Below, in pieces: positions 46,736 to 56,621 of a stretch of 64,000 bases of DNA. The number at the start of each line of letters is the position of its first letter. Within the stretch, counting starts at the first letter, position 1. This DNA comes from Terasakiella magnetica (GTDB lineage: Bacteria > Pseudomonadota > Alphaproteobacteria > Rhodospirillales > Magnetospirillaceae). The notes beneath the pieces are model-generated. The model did no database searches. It was not told the DNA's origin and saw nothing but the letters and a program-made list of their open reading frames with translations. The position numbers were made by a program, and so were the translations under genes. Location: contig CACVCF010000223.1 in the NCBI GenBank assembly GCA_902729415.1, positions 1 through 64,000 of the forward strand, in the 5' to 3' direction.

Positions 46736-47409
46736 GGCGCTCCATCCACCAGCATATATCCGATCCCGCGCAGGGTGTGGACGGTGACCTTGGCCGAGGT
46801 TTGCTGCAACCGCTTGCGCAGGCGCGACACCAGGACTTCGACGGTGTTGGATGAAACCTCGTCATCGAAACCGTATAAGCCTTCCTCCAGGGATCGTTTG
46901 GGCACCACCTTTCCAGCACGGCGGAGCAATTGCTCCAGCATTTCCACTTCCCGGCGCGGCATGGCGACCAATTCCCCGCCGACGCGCACTTCGCGGCCGA
47001 TGGTGTCGAAGGACAGGTTCCCCAGGCTCAACAGCACGGACAGAGCGGCGCCTGGGCGGCGCAGGATGGCCCGCAGACGAGCCACCAGTTCTTCCATGGC
47101 GAAGGGTTTAAGCAGGTAATCATCGGCCCCGGCGTTAAGGCCGGTAACGCGGTCGGTAATTCCGTCGCGGGCGGTCAGGACCAGAACCGGACAGTTGGAG
47201 CCACGGGTTCGGAAGCTTTTCAGCAAATGCAGTCCGTCACCATCGGGCAGGCCAAGATCAAGGATGACGGCGTGATAGGGAGCCGCTTCGAAAGCCGCAT
47301 CTGAATCGGCCAGGGTCGTGAAGGTATCGACGACGAACCCTGCGTTGCGCAGTCCCGCTGCCACGAATTCAGCCAAACGCTCATTGTCTTCCACCAGCAG
47401 AACGCGCAT
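46732..47409 (-). CDS. OmpR-family response regulator
   Basis: A 225-residue regulator: a receiver with VILDLGLPDGDG as phospho-acceptor region, then a winged-helix DNA-binding domain (about 125-222) ending HTLRGIGYMLV. It pairs with the kinase directly downstream (four-base overlap) and resembles QseB/PmrA-type regulators. It is the first gene of the minus-strand signalling block, which may continue as one transcript through the EAL gene 72 bp beyond the kinase. Confidence 0.94.
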   Translation of the reverse strand: MRVLLVEDNERLAEFVAAGLRNAGFVVDTFTTLADSDAAFEAAPYHAVILDLGLPDGDGLHLLKSFRTRGSNCPVLVLTARDGITDRVTGLNAGADDYLLKPFAMEELVARLRAILRRPGAALSVLLSLGNLSFDTIGREVRVGGELVAMPRREVEMLEQLLRRAGKVVPKRSLEEGLYGFDDEVSSNTVEVLVSRLRKRLQQTSAKVTVHTLRGIGYMLVDGAP

Positions 47410-47499
47410 GGGACATCATTCCGAACGGGTCAAGACGAAACCGGACTTTGACCGGTGGAGCTTACTATAACCTGACAGGCGCAGCGGTGAGGGCCTAAG

Positions 47500-47534
47500 A
47501 AAAACCCCCGGTCCAAACGGGCCGGGGGTTTTTT
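47500..47534 (-). terminator. Intrinsic terminator of the RNase E gene
   Basis: On the minus strand CCCCCGGCCC and GGACCGGGGG pair around a GTTT loop (one mismatch), followed by TTTTT. It starts 1-2 bp after the rne stop. The flanking A-run also allows function on the plus strand. Confidence 0.85.
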
Positions 47535-47535
47535 G

Positions 47536-50337
47536 TCAGGAGATCAACCGATTCCACCAGCCCTTGCGGGGCGGTTTGGCGGGCGCCGGAGGCTCGGCAG
47601 GTTCCAGCGGTGGTGCTTCGGCCGTGGCCGATTCGGGCTCCGGCATCGGTTCTGTCACGGCGGGAGCCGCGGCGACGGGTTCAACAGGAGCGGGCGCCTC
47701 TTCCTCCACCACAGCTACGGGCGAGGGCGGGGGCTCGGGCTGGACCGCCACGGGCTCGCTCTCAACCATGACGGTGGCCACAGCTTCGGTTACGGCGGGC
47801 TCGGCGCCAACTTCCGCTACGGCCTCGGCGGCCACGGGCTCGGGCTTCTTGCGCGGTGTCCGTTTGCGCTTGGGCTTTTCCTCGGCAGCGAGGGTATCTG
47901 CTTCAGACTTGTCCTCGGCGGCTACGGGCTCGGCCTTTTTACGCGGAGCCCGCTTGCGCTTGGGCTTTTCCTCGGCGGTGGGAGCGCTTTCGTCGGCGGC
48001 TTCCGGTGCAGTTTCCTGCGGCGCTTCGTCGGTTCCGGCAGAGACGCTGGCGTCGGCGATGGAATCCGTGGCAGCAGCTTCAACCGACTTATCCTCGCCC
48101 TCGGTTCCGGCCTCGCCCTCACCCGGCAGCTCATCACGGCGGCGGCGGCGGCGGCCGCCCCGGCGGCCACGGCGGCGCTTGCGCGGCTGTCCGTCTTCAC
48201 CGGTTTCCAGGCGGTTATCCTCGCCTTCGCCTTCCCCCTCGGCTTCCCCCTCGGCTTCGCCCTCTTCCTCGCCTTCCTCCTCGGAGTCCTGGCCTTCGAC
48301 AACGGATTCGGCCTCACGCGGCGCTCCTTCGGTGCCGTCCTGCGGGCCTTCACCGGGGCGCCGCTTGCGGCGGCGGCGGCGGCGGCGCTTGCGTCCGGCA
48401 CTATCGGTATCGCCTTCGCCCTCGGCTTCGCCCTCGCCCTCGCCCTCGGCTTCGCCCTCGGCTTCGCCTTCGGTGCGGGGGGCGGAACGCTCGGGCACGC
48501 TTTCTTCCGCCTCCTCTTCTTCTTCGTCCTCGGAATCGTCCTGGGGAGCCAAGGCGGGTTCATCGATGGTGATGACCGGACGCGGCGGTTCGTCGGGACG
48601 GAACTCGGCTTTGACCTTTTCCATGCGGAAATTGGGAGGTGTCAGGCTGTCGTCGCCCTCAAGGAACACATCGAACTCGTAGCGCGCCTCGATGGCGGCG
48701 AGGGCGTCGCGTTTCTGATTGAGGATGTAAAGCGCGATGGCGCTGTTGACGAAGACCGTGACCTCGGCCGAACGGCGGCGGATGCCCTCTTCCTCGATGG
48801 CGCGCAGAACATGCACGGCCGCCGATTCCACCGAGCGGATCAGACCGGTTCCTGCGCAATGGGGGCAGGGGCTGAAGGTGGTTTCCTGCAAGGATGGGCG
48901 CAGCCGCTGGCGCGACAGTTCCAGCAGACCGAAGGCGCTGATCTTGCCCACCTGGATGCGGGCGCGGTCATTCTTCAGGGCTTCTTTGAGGCGCCGCTCG
49001 ACCGCGTGATTGTTGCGGTTCTCCTCCATATCGATGAAGTCGATGACGATCAGGCCGGCCAGATCGCGCAAGCGCAGTTGGCGGGCCACTTCGTCCGAGG
49101 CCTCGAGATTGGTCTTGAGCGCCGTTTCCTCGATATGGCGCTCCTTGGTGGAGCGGCCGGAATTGACGTCGATGGCGACCAGCGCCTCGGTCTGGCTGAT
49201 GACGATATAGCCACCCGATTTCAACTGGACCACCGGGCTGTGCATGGCGTCCAACTGGGCTTCCACCTGATAGCGGTGGAACATGGGCATGATCGGGTCT
49301 TTGTAGGGCTGGACCTTCTTGGCATGCGACGGTGTCAGCATGCGCATGTAGTCCTTGGCCAGACGATAGCCCTCGTCGCCGTCCACCAGCACTTCGTCGA
49401 TGTCGCGGGAATAAAGGTCGCGGATCGAGCGCTTGATCAGGCTGGCTTCTTCGTAGGTCAAGGCGGGAGCGCTGGATTTCAGCGTCAGCTCGCGCACGCT
49501 GTCCCACATGCGCAGCAGATATTCGTAGTCGCGCTTGATCTCGGTCTTGGACCGTTCCGAACCGGCGGTGCGGATGATCACCGCCATACCGTCGGGAATA
49601 TCCAGCTCGTTGGCGATGGCCTTCAGGCGGCGGCGGTCGGTGGTGTTGACGATCTTACGCGACACCCCGCCGCCCCGGGCGGTGTTGGGCATCAGCACGC
49701 AATAGCGGCCCGCCAGCGACAGATAGGTGGTGAGAGCCGCACCCTTGTTGCCGCGCTCTTCCTTGACCACCTGCACCAGCATGATCTGGCGGCGCTTGAT
49801 GACCTCTTGGATCTTGTAATTGCGCAGCAGACGGGCGCGGCGGCGTTCGCTTTCGGCGTCGTCATCGCCGCCGACGGTCTCGACCTGCTGCTTGCGGCTT
49901 TGGCCTTCGCCTTCGCCGCCTTCGCCTGCCGCATCCTCGACGGTGCCGCCATCGGTAGCCTCGGCCACCGCTTCGGCGGCGAGATGACCTTCACCCGCCG
50001 CTTCGGGGTCGGTCTGGTCGTCGCGGTCACCACCCGCCTCGCGCATCACTTCGGCGCGTTGGGCGGCCAGCAGGGCCTGACGGTCCGCCACCGGGATCTG
50101 AAAATAGTCCGGGTGGATTTCGCTGAAGGCGAGGAAGCCGTGGCGGTTGCCGCCATACTCGACAAAGGCCGCCTGGAGCGAGGGCTCCACACGTACGACC
50201 TTGGCCAGATAGATATTACCCTTCAGCTGCCTCTTGGTGGATGTCTCAACATCCAGTTCCTCGAGGCGGGTTCCATTGACCACGACGACCCGGGTTTCCT
50301 CCGGGTGTGTGGCGTCGATCAACATACGCTTGACCAT
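47536..50337 (-). CDS. rne: Ribonuclease E
   Basis: About 933 residues. The N-terminal catalytic half starts KRMLIDATHPEETRVVVVNG and has an S1 domain interrupted by an acidic insertion of about 70 residues. The DNase I-like active-site region (AIDVNSGR, LIVIDFIDME) and the zinc-link CPHCAGTG follow. The C-terminal 370 residues are low complexity: acidic Glu/Gly tracts, Arg-rich blocks (RKRRRRRRRK) and two copies of KPKRKRxPRKK. These tails usually scaffold the RNA degradosome and bind RNA. The start is either ATG 50337 or ATG 50346, with a poorly spaced GGAG before both. A long leader precedes it, as expected for an autoregulated rne. Confidence 0.95.
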   Translation of the reverse strand: MVKRMLIDATHPEETRVVVVNGTRLEELDVETSTKRQLKGNIYLAKVVRVEPSLQAAFVEYGGNRHGFLAFSEIHPDYFQIPVADRQALLAAQRAEVMREAGGDRDDQTDPEAAGEGHLAAEAVAEATDGGTVEDAAGEGGEGEGQSRKQQVETVGGDDDAESERRRARLLRNYKIQEVIKRRQIMLVQVVKEERGNKGAALTTYLSLAGRYCVLMPNTARGGGVSRKIVNTTDRRRLKAIANELDIPDGMAVIIRTAGSERSKTEIKRDYEYLLRMWDSVRELTLKSSAPALTYEEASLIKRSIRDLYSRDIDEVLVDGDEGYRLAKDYMRMLTPSHAKKVQPYKDPIMPMFHRYQVEAQLDAMHSPVVQLKSGGYIVISQTEALVAIDVNSGRSTKERHIEETALKTNLEASDEVARQLRLRDLAGLIVIDFIDMEENRNNHAVERRLKEALKNDRARIQVGKISAFGLLELSRQRLRPSLQETTFSPCPHCAGTGLIRSVESAAVHVLRAIEEEGIRRRSAEVTVFVNSAIALYILNQKRDALAAIEARYEFDVFLEGDDSLTPPNFRMEKVKAEFRPDEPPRPVITIDEPALAPQDDSEDEEEEEAEESVPERSAPRTEGEAEGEAEGEGEGEAEGEGDTDSAGRKRRRRRRRKRRPGEGPQDGTEGAPREAESVVEGQDSEEEGEEEGEAEGEAEGEGEGEDNRLETGEDGQPRKRRRGRRGGRRRRRRDELPGEGEAGTEGEDKSVEAAATDSIADASVSAGTDEAPQETAPEAADESAPTAEEKPKRKRAPRKKAEPVAAEDKSEADTLAAEEKPKRKRTPRKKPEPVAAEAVAEVGAEPAVTEAVATVMVESEPVAVQPEPPPSPVAVVEEEAPAPVEPVAAAPAVTEPMPEPESATAEAPPLEPAEPPAPAKPPRKGWWNRLIS

Positions 50338-50850
50338 TAAGTCCATATCTCCGTGAAGTCGCTCGCGACGCGCGGAGCGCATGCGAACGACTGTCTGATC
50401 CAGCGAAGCCAGCGCGCAGCGGCCGGCGATCTGTGGGCCTGTCGGCGGTGCCAATGGCGTCGGGACGCGGATCCGCATTGCGGAAGGTCCTGGCGGGCAT
50501 CACTTTGACGGCGGCCTGATCACGGGCATCATGCCCGGCTTCGAATTCGGGTCTGGCATCGCAGCTCGAGGAATGACGAACCGCCGGTAGCGCGCGTCTT
50601 GCAAAGGACCGCGTCGGCATCGTCAAAAACAGGTTGCTCGGGAAGTGCGTGCTCATAGCCCGCCAAAATAGCCGCAGACGATAGTTTCGACAACGATCTT
50701 GTTCAGGGTGATGCAAGATCAATGGTCAGACCAGGGGCGCTGATATTCGATTCGGCGGAAGAGTCTGCTGAATCAATGACTTTTGAATTGAGCTTGAGTC
50801 GCCGTCTGCGGTATAGCTGTCAGTATCCGGCTAAAGGTCATCCCGTGGTG
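50338..50850. other. Divergent rne/amidase promoter region with long rne leader
   Basis: No gene is supported in this stretch of about 510 bp. On the minus strand it should hold the rne promoter and a long 5' leader. Several short inverted repeats are visible (for example TCGCTCGCGACGCGCGGAGCG near 50360), but none matches an RNA family I recognise. Codon pattern and lack of ribosome sites argue against the open frames on either strand. Confidence 0.5.
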
Positions 50851-52413
50851 ATGGGGCGCATGGTTCGAGTATTCGTGGCAAGTCTTCCGATGGTGTTGCT
50901 GGCGGTGTTGTTGGCCGTGGCTGATTGTGCGCCCGGCTGGGCGGCGACGGGCTCGGGCGCTCGCCTAGGCATCCACAGCGACGGCGTCACCCGTTTTGTC
51001 ATGGACCTGTCCGATACGGTCGAGTTCAAAGTCAGCACCCAGGCCGATCCTTACCGCGTGACCATCGACAGCCCGGATCTCGAAGTCTCCGGCAACAGCG
51101 GCATCCGCAAGCCGTGGGGCTCGGTCAACGGGATGCGGGCCGAGGCCGGACGGGTGGTGCTCGATTTGCGCAAGCCTGCTTTGGTCAAGCAATCCTTCAT
51201 CATCCCGCCGCGTGATGGCCTGGGTTGGCGTCTGGTGATTGATCTTGCCGACACCACCCGCGAAGCCTTTCTCGCCTCGGTGACCGCCGCACGCCCCGTG
51301 GCGAAGGCCAATCCGTTGCGAAAATCTGTTCCAGCGGTTCCGGTGGCGGCGCCCAAGCCTGCTCCCGTTCCTGTTCCCGCCGCTGAGCCGCCGCCCGCCC
51401 CTGTTGAGGCGGCGAGCCCGCCCGCGCCTGGGCGCATCGTGCTGACCAGCCCCAACGCCCCCGCCGCCGAGCCTGCGCCCGAATCCGCGCCCGCACCGCT
51501 TCCGGCGGACAAGCCTGCCCGCACACTGTCGGGACTGCCCATGCTGTCGGCGCCCATGCCGCCACCGCCCGAGCGTCCGGTTCCGCCGCCGGTAGTGCAA
51601 GCGCCCGTGCCCGTGCCGCAGCCGGTGGCTGTCGCTCCCCAGCCCCAGCCCCAGCTCCAGCCCCATCCCCAGACCGTATCCGCACCAAAGGCCGAGACCC
51701 CGGCCAAGGGCCGTGACGGCATTCCCGTCATCGTCATCGATCCCGGCCATGGCGGCGTCGACCCCGGTGCCACCGGCGTGTCGGGGATCTATGAAAAGCA
51801 TATTACCTTGTCTATGGCGCGCGAGCTTAAGGCGGCGCTGGAAAAGGGTGGGCGCTATAAGGTGCATCTGACCCGCGACCGCGACGTCTTCATCCGTTTG
51901 CGCGACCGTGTCGCCATCGCTCGCCAGCAAGGTGCCGACCTGTTCATCTCGCTTCACGCCGATGCGGTGCAAAGCCCGCAGATCCGGGGGCTGTCGGTCT
52001 ATACCTTGTCGCAGACCGCCTCATCCTCGGAAGCCCAGACCCTGGCGGAAAAGGAAAACAAGGCCGACCTGATCGCTGGAATCGACCTGTCCCATGAATC
52101 CGCCGACGTGGCGGGCATTCTGATCGATCTGGCCCAGCGCGAGACCATGAACCGCTCGGCCGGTTTTGCCACCGAGATGGTGGACGAGGTCGGTCAGGAG
52201 CTGGACCTGCTGGACAACACCCATCGCTTCGCCGGTTTTGCCGTTCTGAAGGCGCCCGATGTTCCAGCGGTGCTGGTGGAAATGGGCTATCTCTCCAACG
52301 AGTACGAGGAAAAGCAATTGCGTCAACCGGTCTATCGTGCCCGGCTGGCCAAGGCGATCTCCAAGGCGGTGGAGCGCTTCTTTCCCCCCAGCCTGAAGGC
52401 CAAGCGGCCATAA
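50851..52413 (+). CDS. amiC: N-acetylmuramoyl-L-alanine amidase (AmiC type)
   Basis: About 520 residues. A signal peptide (FVASLPMVLLAVLLAV...GWAA) is followed by an AMIN domain (about 35-135) that targets the septum, a very Pro/Ala-rich linker (about 145-325) and an Amidase_3 domain. The zinc and catalytic residues are seen in IDPGHGGVDPGA, YEKHITLS, SLHADAV and LVEMGYLSN. It cleaves the amide bond between MurNAc and the stem peptide during cell separation. GTG 50845 has AAAGG seven bases upstream and is an alternative start. Confidence 0.92.
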   Translation: MGRMVRVFVASLPMVLLAVLLAVADCAPGWAATGSGARLGIHSDGVTRFVMDLSDTVEFKVSTQADPYRVTIDSPDLEVSGNSGIRKPWGSVNGMRAEAGRVVLDLRKPALVKQSFIIPPRDGLGWRLVIDLADTTREAFLASVTAARPVAKANPLRKSVPAVPVAAPKPAPVPVPAAEPPPAPVEAASPPAPGRIVLTSPNAPAAEPAPESAPAPLPADKPARTLSGLPMLSAPMPPPPERPVPPPVVQAPVPVPQPVAVAPQPQPQLQPHPQTVSAPKAETPAKGRDGIPVIVIDPGHGGVDPGATGVSGIYEKHITLSMARELKAALEKGGRYKVHLTRDRDVFIRLRDRVAIARQQGADLFISLHADAVQSPQIRGLSVYTLSQTASSSEAQTLAEKENKADLIAGIDLSHESADVAGILIDLAQRETMNRSAGFATEMVDEVGQELDLLDNTHRFAGFAVLKAPDVPAVLVEMGYLSNEYEEKQLRQPVYRARLAKAISKAVERFFPPSLKAKRP

Positions 52414-52737
52414 ATGCGCCGTCTTGGCATCCTGCCGCTGGTGCTGTGGGCTGGAATCGGCTTGGCCGCCGAACCGGCGCGGATGCCGCAACCGCCCTGT
52501 CTGACCTGCCCCAAGCCCGACCCCGCCTGCTGGATGCTGGTCTACCGCTGGGAGGACTATAACCTGCGCGCCGGGCTGGGCACCTATGTGGTGGTGACAA
52601 GGGGGGCGCCGCCCGATCCCGCCGATCTGGCCATGGCGCAAGAGCGGATTCTCAAGGGATTACCGCCCAGTCACAAGATCAAGGTCAACAAGACCAACCG
52701 TGTCGCCTGCCCCGAAGGGGCCATGCCGCTCCGCTGA
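52414..52737 (+). CDS. Small exported protein, unknown function
   Basis: A 107-residue protein whose ATG directly follows the amidase stop codon. The signal peptide is RRLGILPLVLWAGIGLAAEPA. The mature part carries cysteines in PPCLTCPKPDPACW and near the C-terminus (RVACPEG), suggesting disulfides in the periplasm. I recognise no family. Its placement between an amidase and PBP1A suggests a cell-wall-related role, by position only. Confidence 0.72.
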   Translation: MRRLGILPLVLWAGIGLAAEPARMPQPPCLTCPKPDPACWMLVYRWEDYNLRAGLGTYVVVTRGAPPDPADLAMAQERILKGLPPSHKIKVNKTNRVACPEGAMPLR

Positions 52738-52833
52738 CGTTTTTCACCACACTTGACGGCGGGACGGCCAAGGCGGTACCACCGGCATGATCCGCCGCAC
52801 CTTCCGCCGGATCACCAACAGGCGCCGTCCAAA

Positions 52834-55377
52834 ATGTTTCGCTTCTTCCTCGGGCTTATCTCGCTGCTGTTCCTGCTGGCCGTGGTCGCGGCAGGCGGCG
52901 TGCTGGCCGTATTCTGGCATTACGGCCGCGGTCTGCCCGATTATCACCAACTGGCCCATTACGAGCCGCCGGTCACCACCCGGGTCTATGGCGGCGATGG
53001 CCGTCTGGTGGCGGAATACGCCACCGAGAAGCGGGCCTTCGTACCGCTTTACGCCATTCCCCAGACGGTGAAGGACGCATTTTTGTCCGCCGAGGATAAA
53101 AGCTTCTACTCCCATGCCGGGATCGATCCGGTGGGCATTGCGCGCGCTATCGTGGTCAATATCCGCAACAAGGGAATGGGGGGCGACCGCCGTCCGGTGG
53201 GGGCGTCCACCATCACCCAACAGGTGGCCAAGAACTTCCTGCTGACCAACGAAGTGTCCATCGAGCGCAAGGTCAAGGAAGCCATCCTGGCGCTGCGTAT
53301 CGAGCGGACCTTCTCCAAGGACCACATCCTTGAACTTTATCTGAACGAAATCTATCTCGGTGTCGGCTCCTATGGCGTGGCGGCGGCGGCGCTCAATTAT
53401 TTCGACAAGAGCCTGGACGAGCTGAGCGTGGCCGAGGCCGCCTATCTGGCGGCTTTGCCCAAGGCTCCCAACAATTACCATCCCACCCGCCATCCCCAGG
53501 CCGCCAAGGAGCGCCGGGATTGGGTCATCGGCCGTCTGTACGAGGACGGCAAGATCAATCAGACGGAATACCGCGCCGCCATAGCCCTGCCGCTGGAAGC
53601 CCGCACCCGCAAGGAGATGCAGGCGCCCCAGGGTGCTGATTACTTCGCCGAGGATATCCGCCGCGAATTGCAGGCCAAATATGGCGAACAGGCGCTCTAT
53701 AAGGGCGGCCTCGTGGTCCGTTCGTCCATGGATGCAAGCTTGCAGGCCCTGGGAGCGCGGGTTCTGCGCCAGGGGCTGTTCTCCTATGACCGCCGTCACG
53801 GCTATCGCGGTCCCATCGCCCGTGTGTCCGCCGGGTCGGGCTGGGGGCAATATCTGGCGGCGGTGCCGCTGCCAGGTGGGGCCGAGGGCTGGGAAACTGC
53901 GGTGGTGATCGGCCTCAACGACCATGAAGCCACCTTGGGCCTGTCTGGCAACCGCACCGGCAAGCTGCCTTTCGCCGAGATGAAGTGGGCGCGGCCCACT
54001 TTGGAAAAACAGGGGCTCGGCCCGCTGCCGCGCCGCCCCGGCGACGTTCTGGCCCAGGGCGACGTCATCCTGGTGGAGGCGGCGGCCAAGGGCGAGGACG
54101 GCAAGGCCTATGCCGCCGCCACCTACTCCCTGCGCCAGGTGCCCAAGATCGAAGGCGCGCTGGTGGCCATCGATCCCCATACCGGGCGCGTGCTGGCCAT
54201 GGTCGGCGGCTGGTCTTATTCCAAAAGCCAGTTCAACCGCGCCAGCCAGGCCCAGCGTCAGCCGGGGTCGTCGTTTAAGCCCTTTATTTATCTGGCGGCG
54301 CTGGAAAGCGGCTATACCCCCTCGTCGCTGGTGCTGGACGCCCCCATCGCCCTGCCCCAGGGGCCGGGTCTGCCGCTGTGGCGGCCCAAGAACTATCACG
54401 ACGATTATCTGGGACCGACGACGTTGCGCGTCGGCATCGAGAAGTCGCGTAATCTGATGACGGTGCGCCTCGCCCAGGCCCTGGGCATGGAGAAGGTGGC
54501 CGATTACGCCGGACGCTTCGGCGTCTACGAGAATCTGCCGCGCCAACTGGCCATGGCGCTGGGCGCGGGCGAGACCACGCCGCTGAAGCTGACCGCCGCC
54601 TATGCCATGCTGGTCAATGGCGGCAAGCGGGTGCGCCCCACCCTGATCGACCGTATCCAGGACCGGACCGGCAAGACCATCTTCAGCCATGACTTGCGTT
54701 TTTGCGAGGGCTGTTCGGCCCAGCGTTTCAGCGGTCAGGACATGCCGATTTTGCCCGATATCCGCGAGCAGCTGGTGGACCCGGTTTCGGCCTATCAGAT
54801 GGTCAGCATCCTGGAAGGTGTGGTCCAGCGCGGTACCGGCACCTCGGTCCGGGCGGTGGGCAAGCCCCTGGCGGGCAAGACCGGCACCTCCAACGATTCC
54901 AACGATACCTGGTTCGTAGGTTTTTCCGCCGATCTGGCGGTGGGCGTGTTCGTGGGCTTTGACGATCCCGCCTCGCTGGGGGCCAAGGAGACCGGCGGCT
55001 CGGTGGCAGCCCCTATCTTCCGCGACTTCATGATGGAAGCGCTGAAGGACAAGCCGTCGACGCCGTTCCGGGTGCCGCCGGGGGTTCGTCTGGTCCGCGT
55101 CAACGCCGCCACCGGCAAACCCGCCATGCCCGGCGAGGCCAAGGCCATCTACGAAGCCTTCAAGGGCGGCGACCGTATGCCCGGCGAGGAAGAGGACGTG
55201 CTGGAAGGGTCCGGCGGCGATGCCGGTTTCAGCTTCGCGCCCTTCCTGGGGGCAGAGGAAGGCGCCGCCCCGGCGGGCGAACTGCTCCCGCCCGGCGGCG
55301 ATGCGCCTATTCCCGGCTCGCCCACGATCCAGTCGGCTCCCGTCGGTCCGGCGCCATCAGCGGGTGGCTTGTATTAG
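52834..55377 (+). CDS. mrcA: Penicillin-binding protein 1A
   Basis: An 847-residue class A PBP. An N-terminal membrane anchor (about 3-25) precedes a GT51 glycosyltransferase domain (AEDKSFYSHAGID, GASTITQQVAKN, ELYLNEIYLG), an OB-like insertion and the transpeptidase domain with SxxK in GSSFKPF, a KSRN motif and KTGTS. It polymerises and cross-links peptidoglycan. The C-terminus adds a low-complexity Pro/Gly/Glu tail of about 70 residues. ATG 52834 has a poor ribosome site, but earlier codons are not membrane-anchor-like. Confidence 0.95.
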   Translation: MFRFFLGLISLLFLLAVVAAGGVLAVFWHYGRGLPDYHQLAHYEPPVTTRVYGGDGRLVAEYATEKRAFVPLYAIPQTVKDAFLSAEDKSFYSHAGIDPVGIARAIVVNIRNKGMGGDRRPVGASTITQQVAKNFLLTNEVSIERKVKEAILALRIERTFSKDHILELYLNEIYLGVGSYGVAAAALNYFDKSLDELSVAEAAYLAALPKAPNNYHPTRHPQAAKERRDWVIGRLYEDGKINQTEYRAAIALPLEARTRKEMQAPQGADYFAEDIRRELQAKYGEQALYKGGLVVRSSMDASLQALGARVLRQGLFSYDRRHGYRGPIARVSAGSGWGQYLAAVPLPGGAEGWETAVVIGLNDHEATLGLSGNRTGKLPFAEMKWARPTLEKQGLGPLPRRPGDVLAQGDVILVEAAAKGEDGKAYAAATYSLRQVPKIEGALVAIDPHTGRVLAMVGGWSYSKSQFNRASQAQRQPGSSFKPFIYLAALESGYTPSSLVLDAPIALPQGPGLPLWRPKNYHDDYLGPTTLRVGIEKSRNLMTVRLAQALGMEKVADYAGRFGVYENLPRQLAMALGAGETTPLKLTAAYAMLVNGGKRVRPTLIDRIQDRTGKTIFSHDLRFCEGCSAQRFSGQDMPILPDIREQLVDPVSAYQMVSILEGVVQRGTGTSVRAVGKPLAGKTGTSNDSNDTWFVGFSADLAVGVFVGFDDPASLGAKETGGSVAAPIFRDFMMEALKDKPSTPFRVPPGVRLVRVNAATGKPAMPGEAKAIYEAFKGGDRMPGEEEDVLEGSGGDAGFSFAPFLGAEEGAAPAGELLPPGGDAPIPGSPTIQSAPVGPAPSAGGLY

Positions 55378-55426
55378 CGCCCCGACTTCCTTAAAAAGAC
55401 CGCTTCATCTGTCGAGAGGATAGAAC

Positions 55427-56542
55427 ATGCGCGCCGAGATCGAGGCGCTCGCCCAGGATATCCAGCGTTCCGTCGCCTTGCTGAAGCGCCATCTCGATTG
55501 GGATGCGGCGCAGATGCGTCTCGACGAACTGAACGCCCTGGCCGAGGATCCCAACCTGTGGAATGACGCCGCCGCCGCCCAGCAGATCATGCGCGAGCGC
55601 ACCGAGCTTGACACCGCCATTCAAGGCGTCAAATCCGCCGAGCGCGAATTGGGCGAGTTCCTCGAGCTGATCGAGATGGGCGAGGCCGAGGGTGATCAAG
55701 GCGTGGTCGACGACGCCGAGGCTCATATCCGCGCCATCAAGGACCACACCGCCAAGATGGAGTTGGAGACCCTGCTCTCGGGCGAGGCCGATCACAACGA
55801 TTGCTATGTGGAAATCAATGCCGGCGCCGGCGGCACCGAGTCCCAGGACTGGGCCGAGATGCTGCTGCGCATGTATACCCGCTGGGCGGAAAAGCACGGC
55901 TACAAGGTGGAATGGCTGGAAGAAAGCGCGGGCGAACAGGCGGGGATCAAATCCGCCACCGTGCGCATTCTCGGCCATAATGCCTATGGCTGGCTCAAGA
56001 CTGAAAGCGGCGTCCACCGGTTGGTGCGCATCTCGCCCTATGACAGCGCCGCGCGCCGCCACACCAGCTTTTCCTCGGCCTGGGTCTATCCGGTGATCGA
56101 CGACACCATCGACATCCAGATCAATGAGAGCGAGTGCCGTATCGACACCTACCGCGCGTCGGGCGCGGGCGGTCAGCACATCAACAAGACCGATTCGGCG
56201 GTGCGCATCACCCATCTTCCCACCGGCATCGTCGCCGCCTGCCAGATGGAGCGGTCGCAGCACCAGAACCGGGCGCGGGCCTGGGACATGCTGCGCGCCC
56301 GCATGTACGAGGCCGAGCTGCAAAAGCGGGAAGCCGCCGCCCAGGCGCTGGAAGACCAGAAGACCGACATCGGCTGGGGCCATCAGATCCGCTCTTACGT
56401 GTTGCAGCCCTATCAGATGGTCAAGGATCTGCGCACCAACGTGGAAACCTCGGATACTCAAGGGGTGTTGGACGGCGATCTCGATCAGTTCATGGCGGCG
56501 TCTCTGGCCAGCCGGATCAAGGGTGAGTCCGGGGAAGGGTGA
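55427..56542 (+). CDS. prfB: Peptide chain release factor 2
   Basis: A 371-residue RF2 that recognises UGA and UAA stops. The catalytic GGQ lies in [18 protein letters not shown]. The codon-recognition loop reads [17 protein letters not shown] in place of the SPF of E. coli. The frame is open throughout, so the programmed +1 frameshift known from E. coli prfB is absent. It follows the PBP1A gene by 49 bp with AGAGGA upstream of the ATG. Confidence 0.96.
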   Translation: MRAEIEALAQDIQRSVALLKRHLDWDAAQMRLDELNALAEDPNLWNDAAAAQQIMRERTELDTAIQGVKSAERELGEFLELIEMGEAEGDQGVVDDAEAHIRAIKDHTAKMELETLLSGEADHNDCYVEINAGAGGTESQDWAEMLLRMYTRWAEKHGYKVEWLEESAGEQAGIKSATVRILGHNAYGWLKTESGVHRLVRISPYDSAARRHTSFSSAWVYPVIDDTIDIQINESECRIDTYRASGAGGQHINKTDSAVRITHLPTGIVAACQMERSQHQNRARAWDMLRARMYEAELQKREAAAQALEDQKTDIGWGHQIRSYVLQPYQMVKDLRTNVETSDTQGVLDGDLDQFMAASLASRIKGESGEG

Positions 56543-56561
56543 TTAAATTTTTGTAGCCGGT

Positions 56562-56589
56562 TTGCAATTGCGCCCAATGCTCCTATACC
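56562..56589 (+). promoter_or_regulatory. Possible sigma-70 promoter of the Tim44-like gene
   Basis: TTGCAA (56562-56567) and TATACC (56584-56589) are separated by 16 bp in an AT-richer stretch between prfB and the next gene. It gives a leader of about 26 bases. Weak, based on consensus match only. Confidence 0.3.
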
Positions 56590-56621
56590 TTTATGGACCA
56601 AGATTTCCTTAAAGGACGGAC

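Noticed and set aside
47533..50340. A 935-codon open frame on the plus strand covering the whole RNase E gene
   Set aside because: It mirrors rne exactly, its product is Gly/Leu/Arg low-complexity without a domain, and RNase E is unmistakable on the other strand. High GC codon bias removes stops from the antisense frame.
50246..50722. A gene of about 158 codons upstream of and overlapping the rne start on the minus strand
   Set aside because: It overlaps the conserved rne N-terminus in another frame, is Arg-rich without a domain, and lies where a regulatory leader is expected.
55427..55520. A programmed frameshift in prfB
   Set aside because: The reading frame is open from the ATG through the GGQ region without an in-frame TGA or slippery CTTTGA site, so no frameshift is needed.
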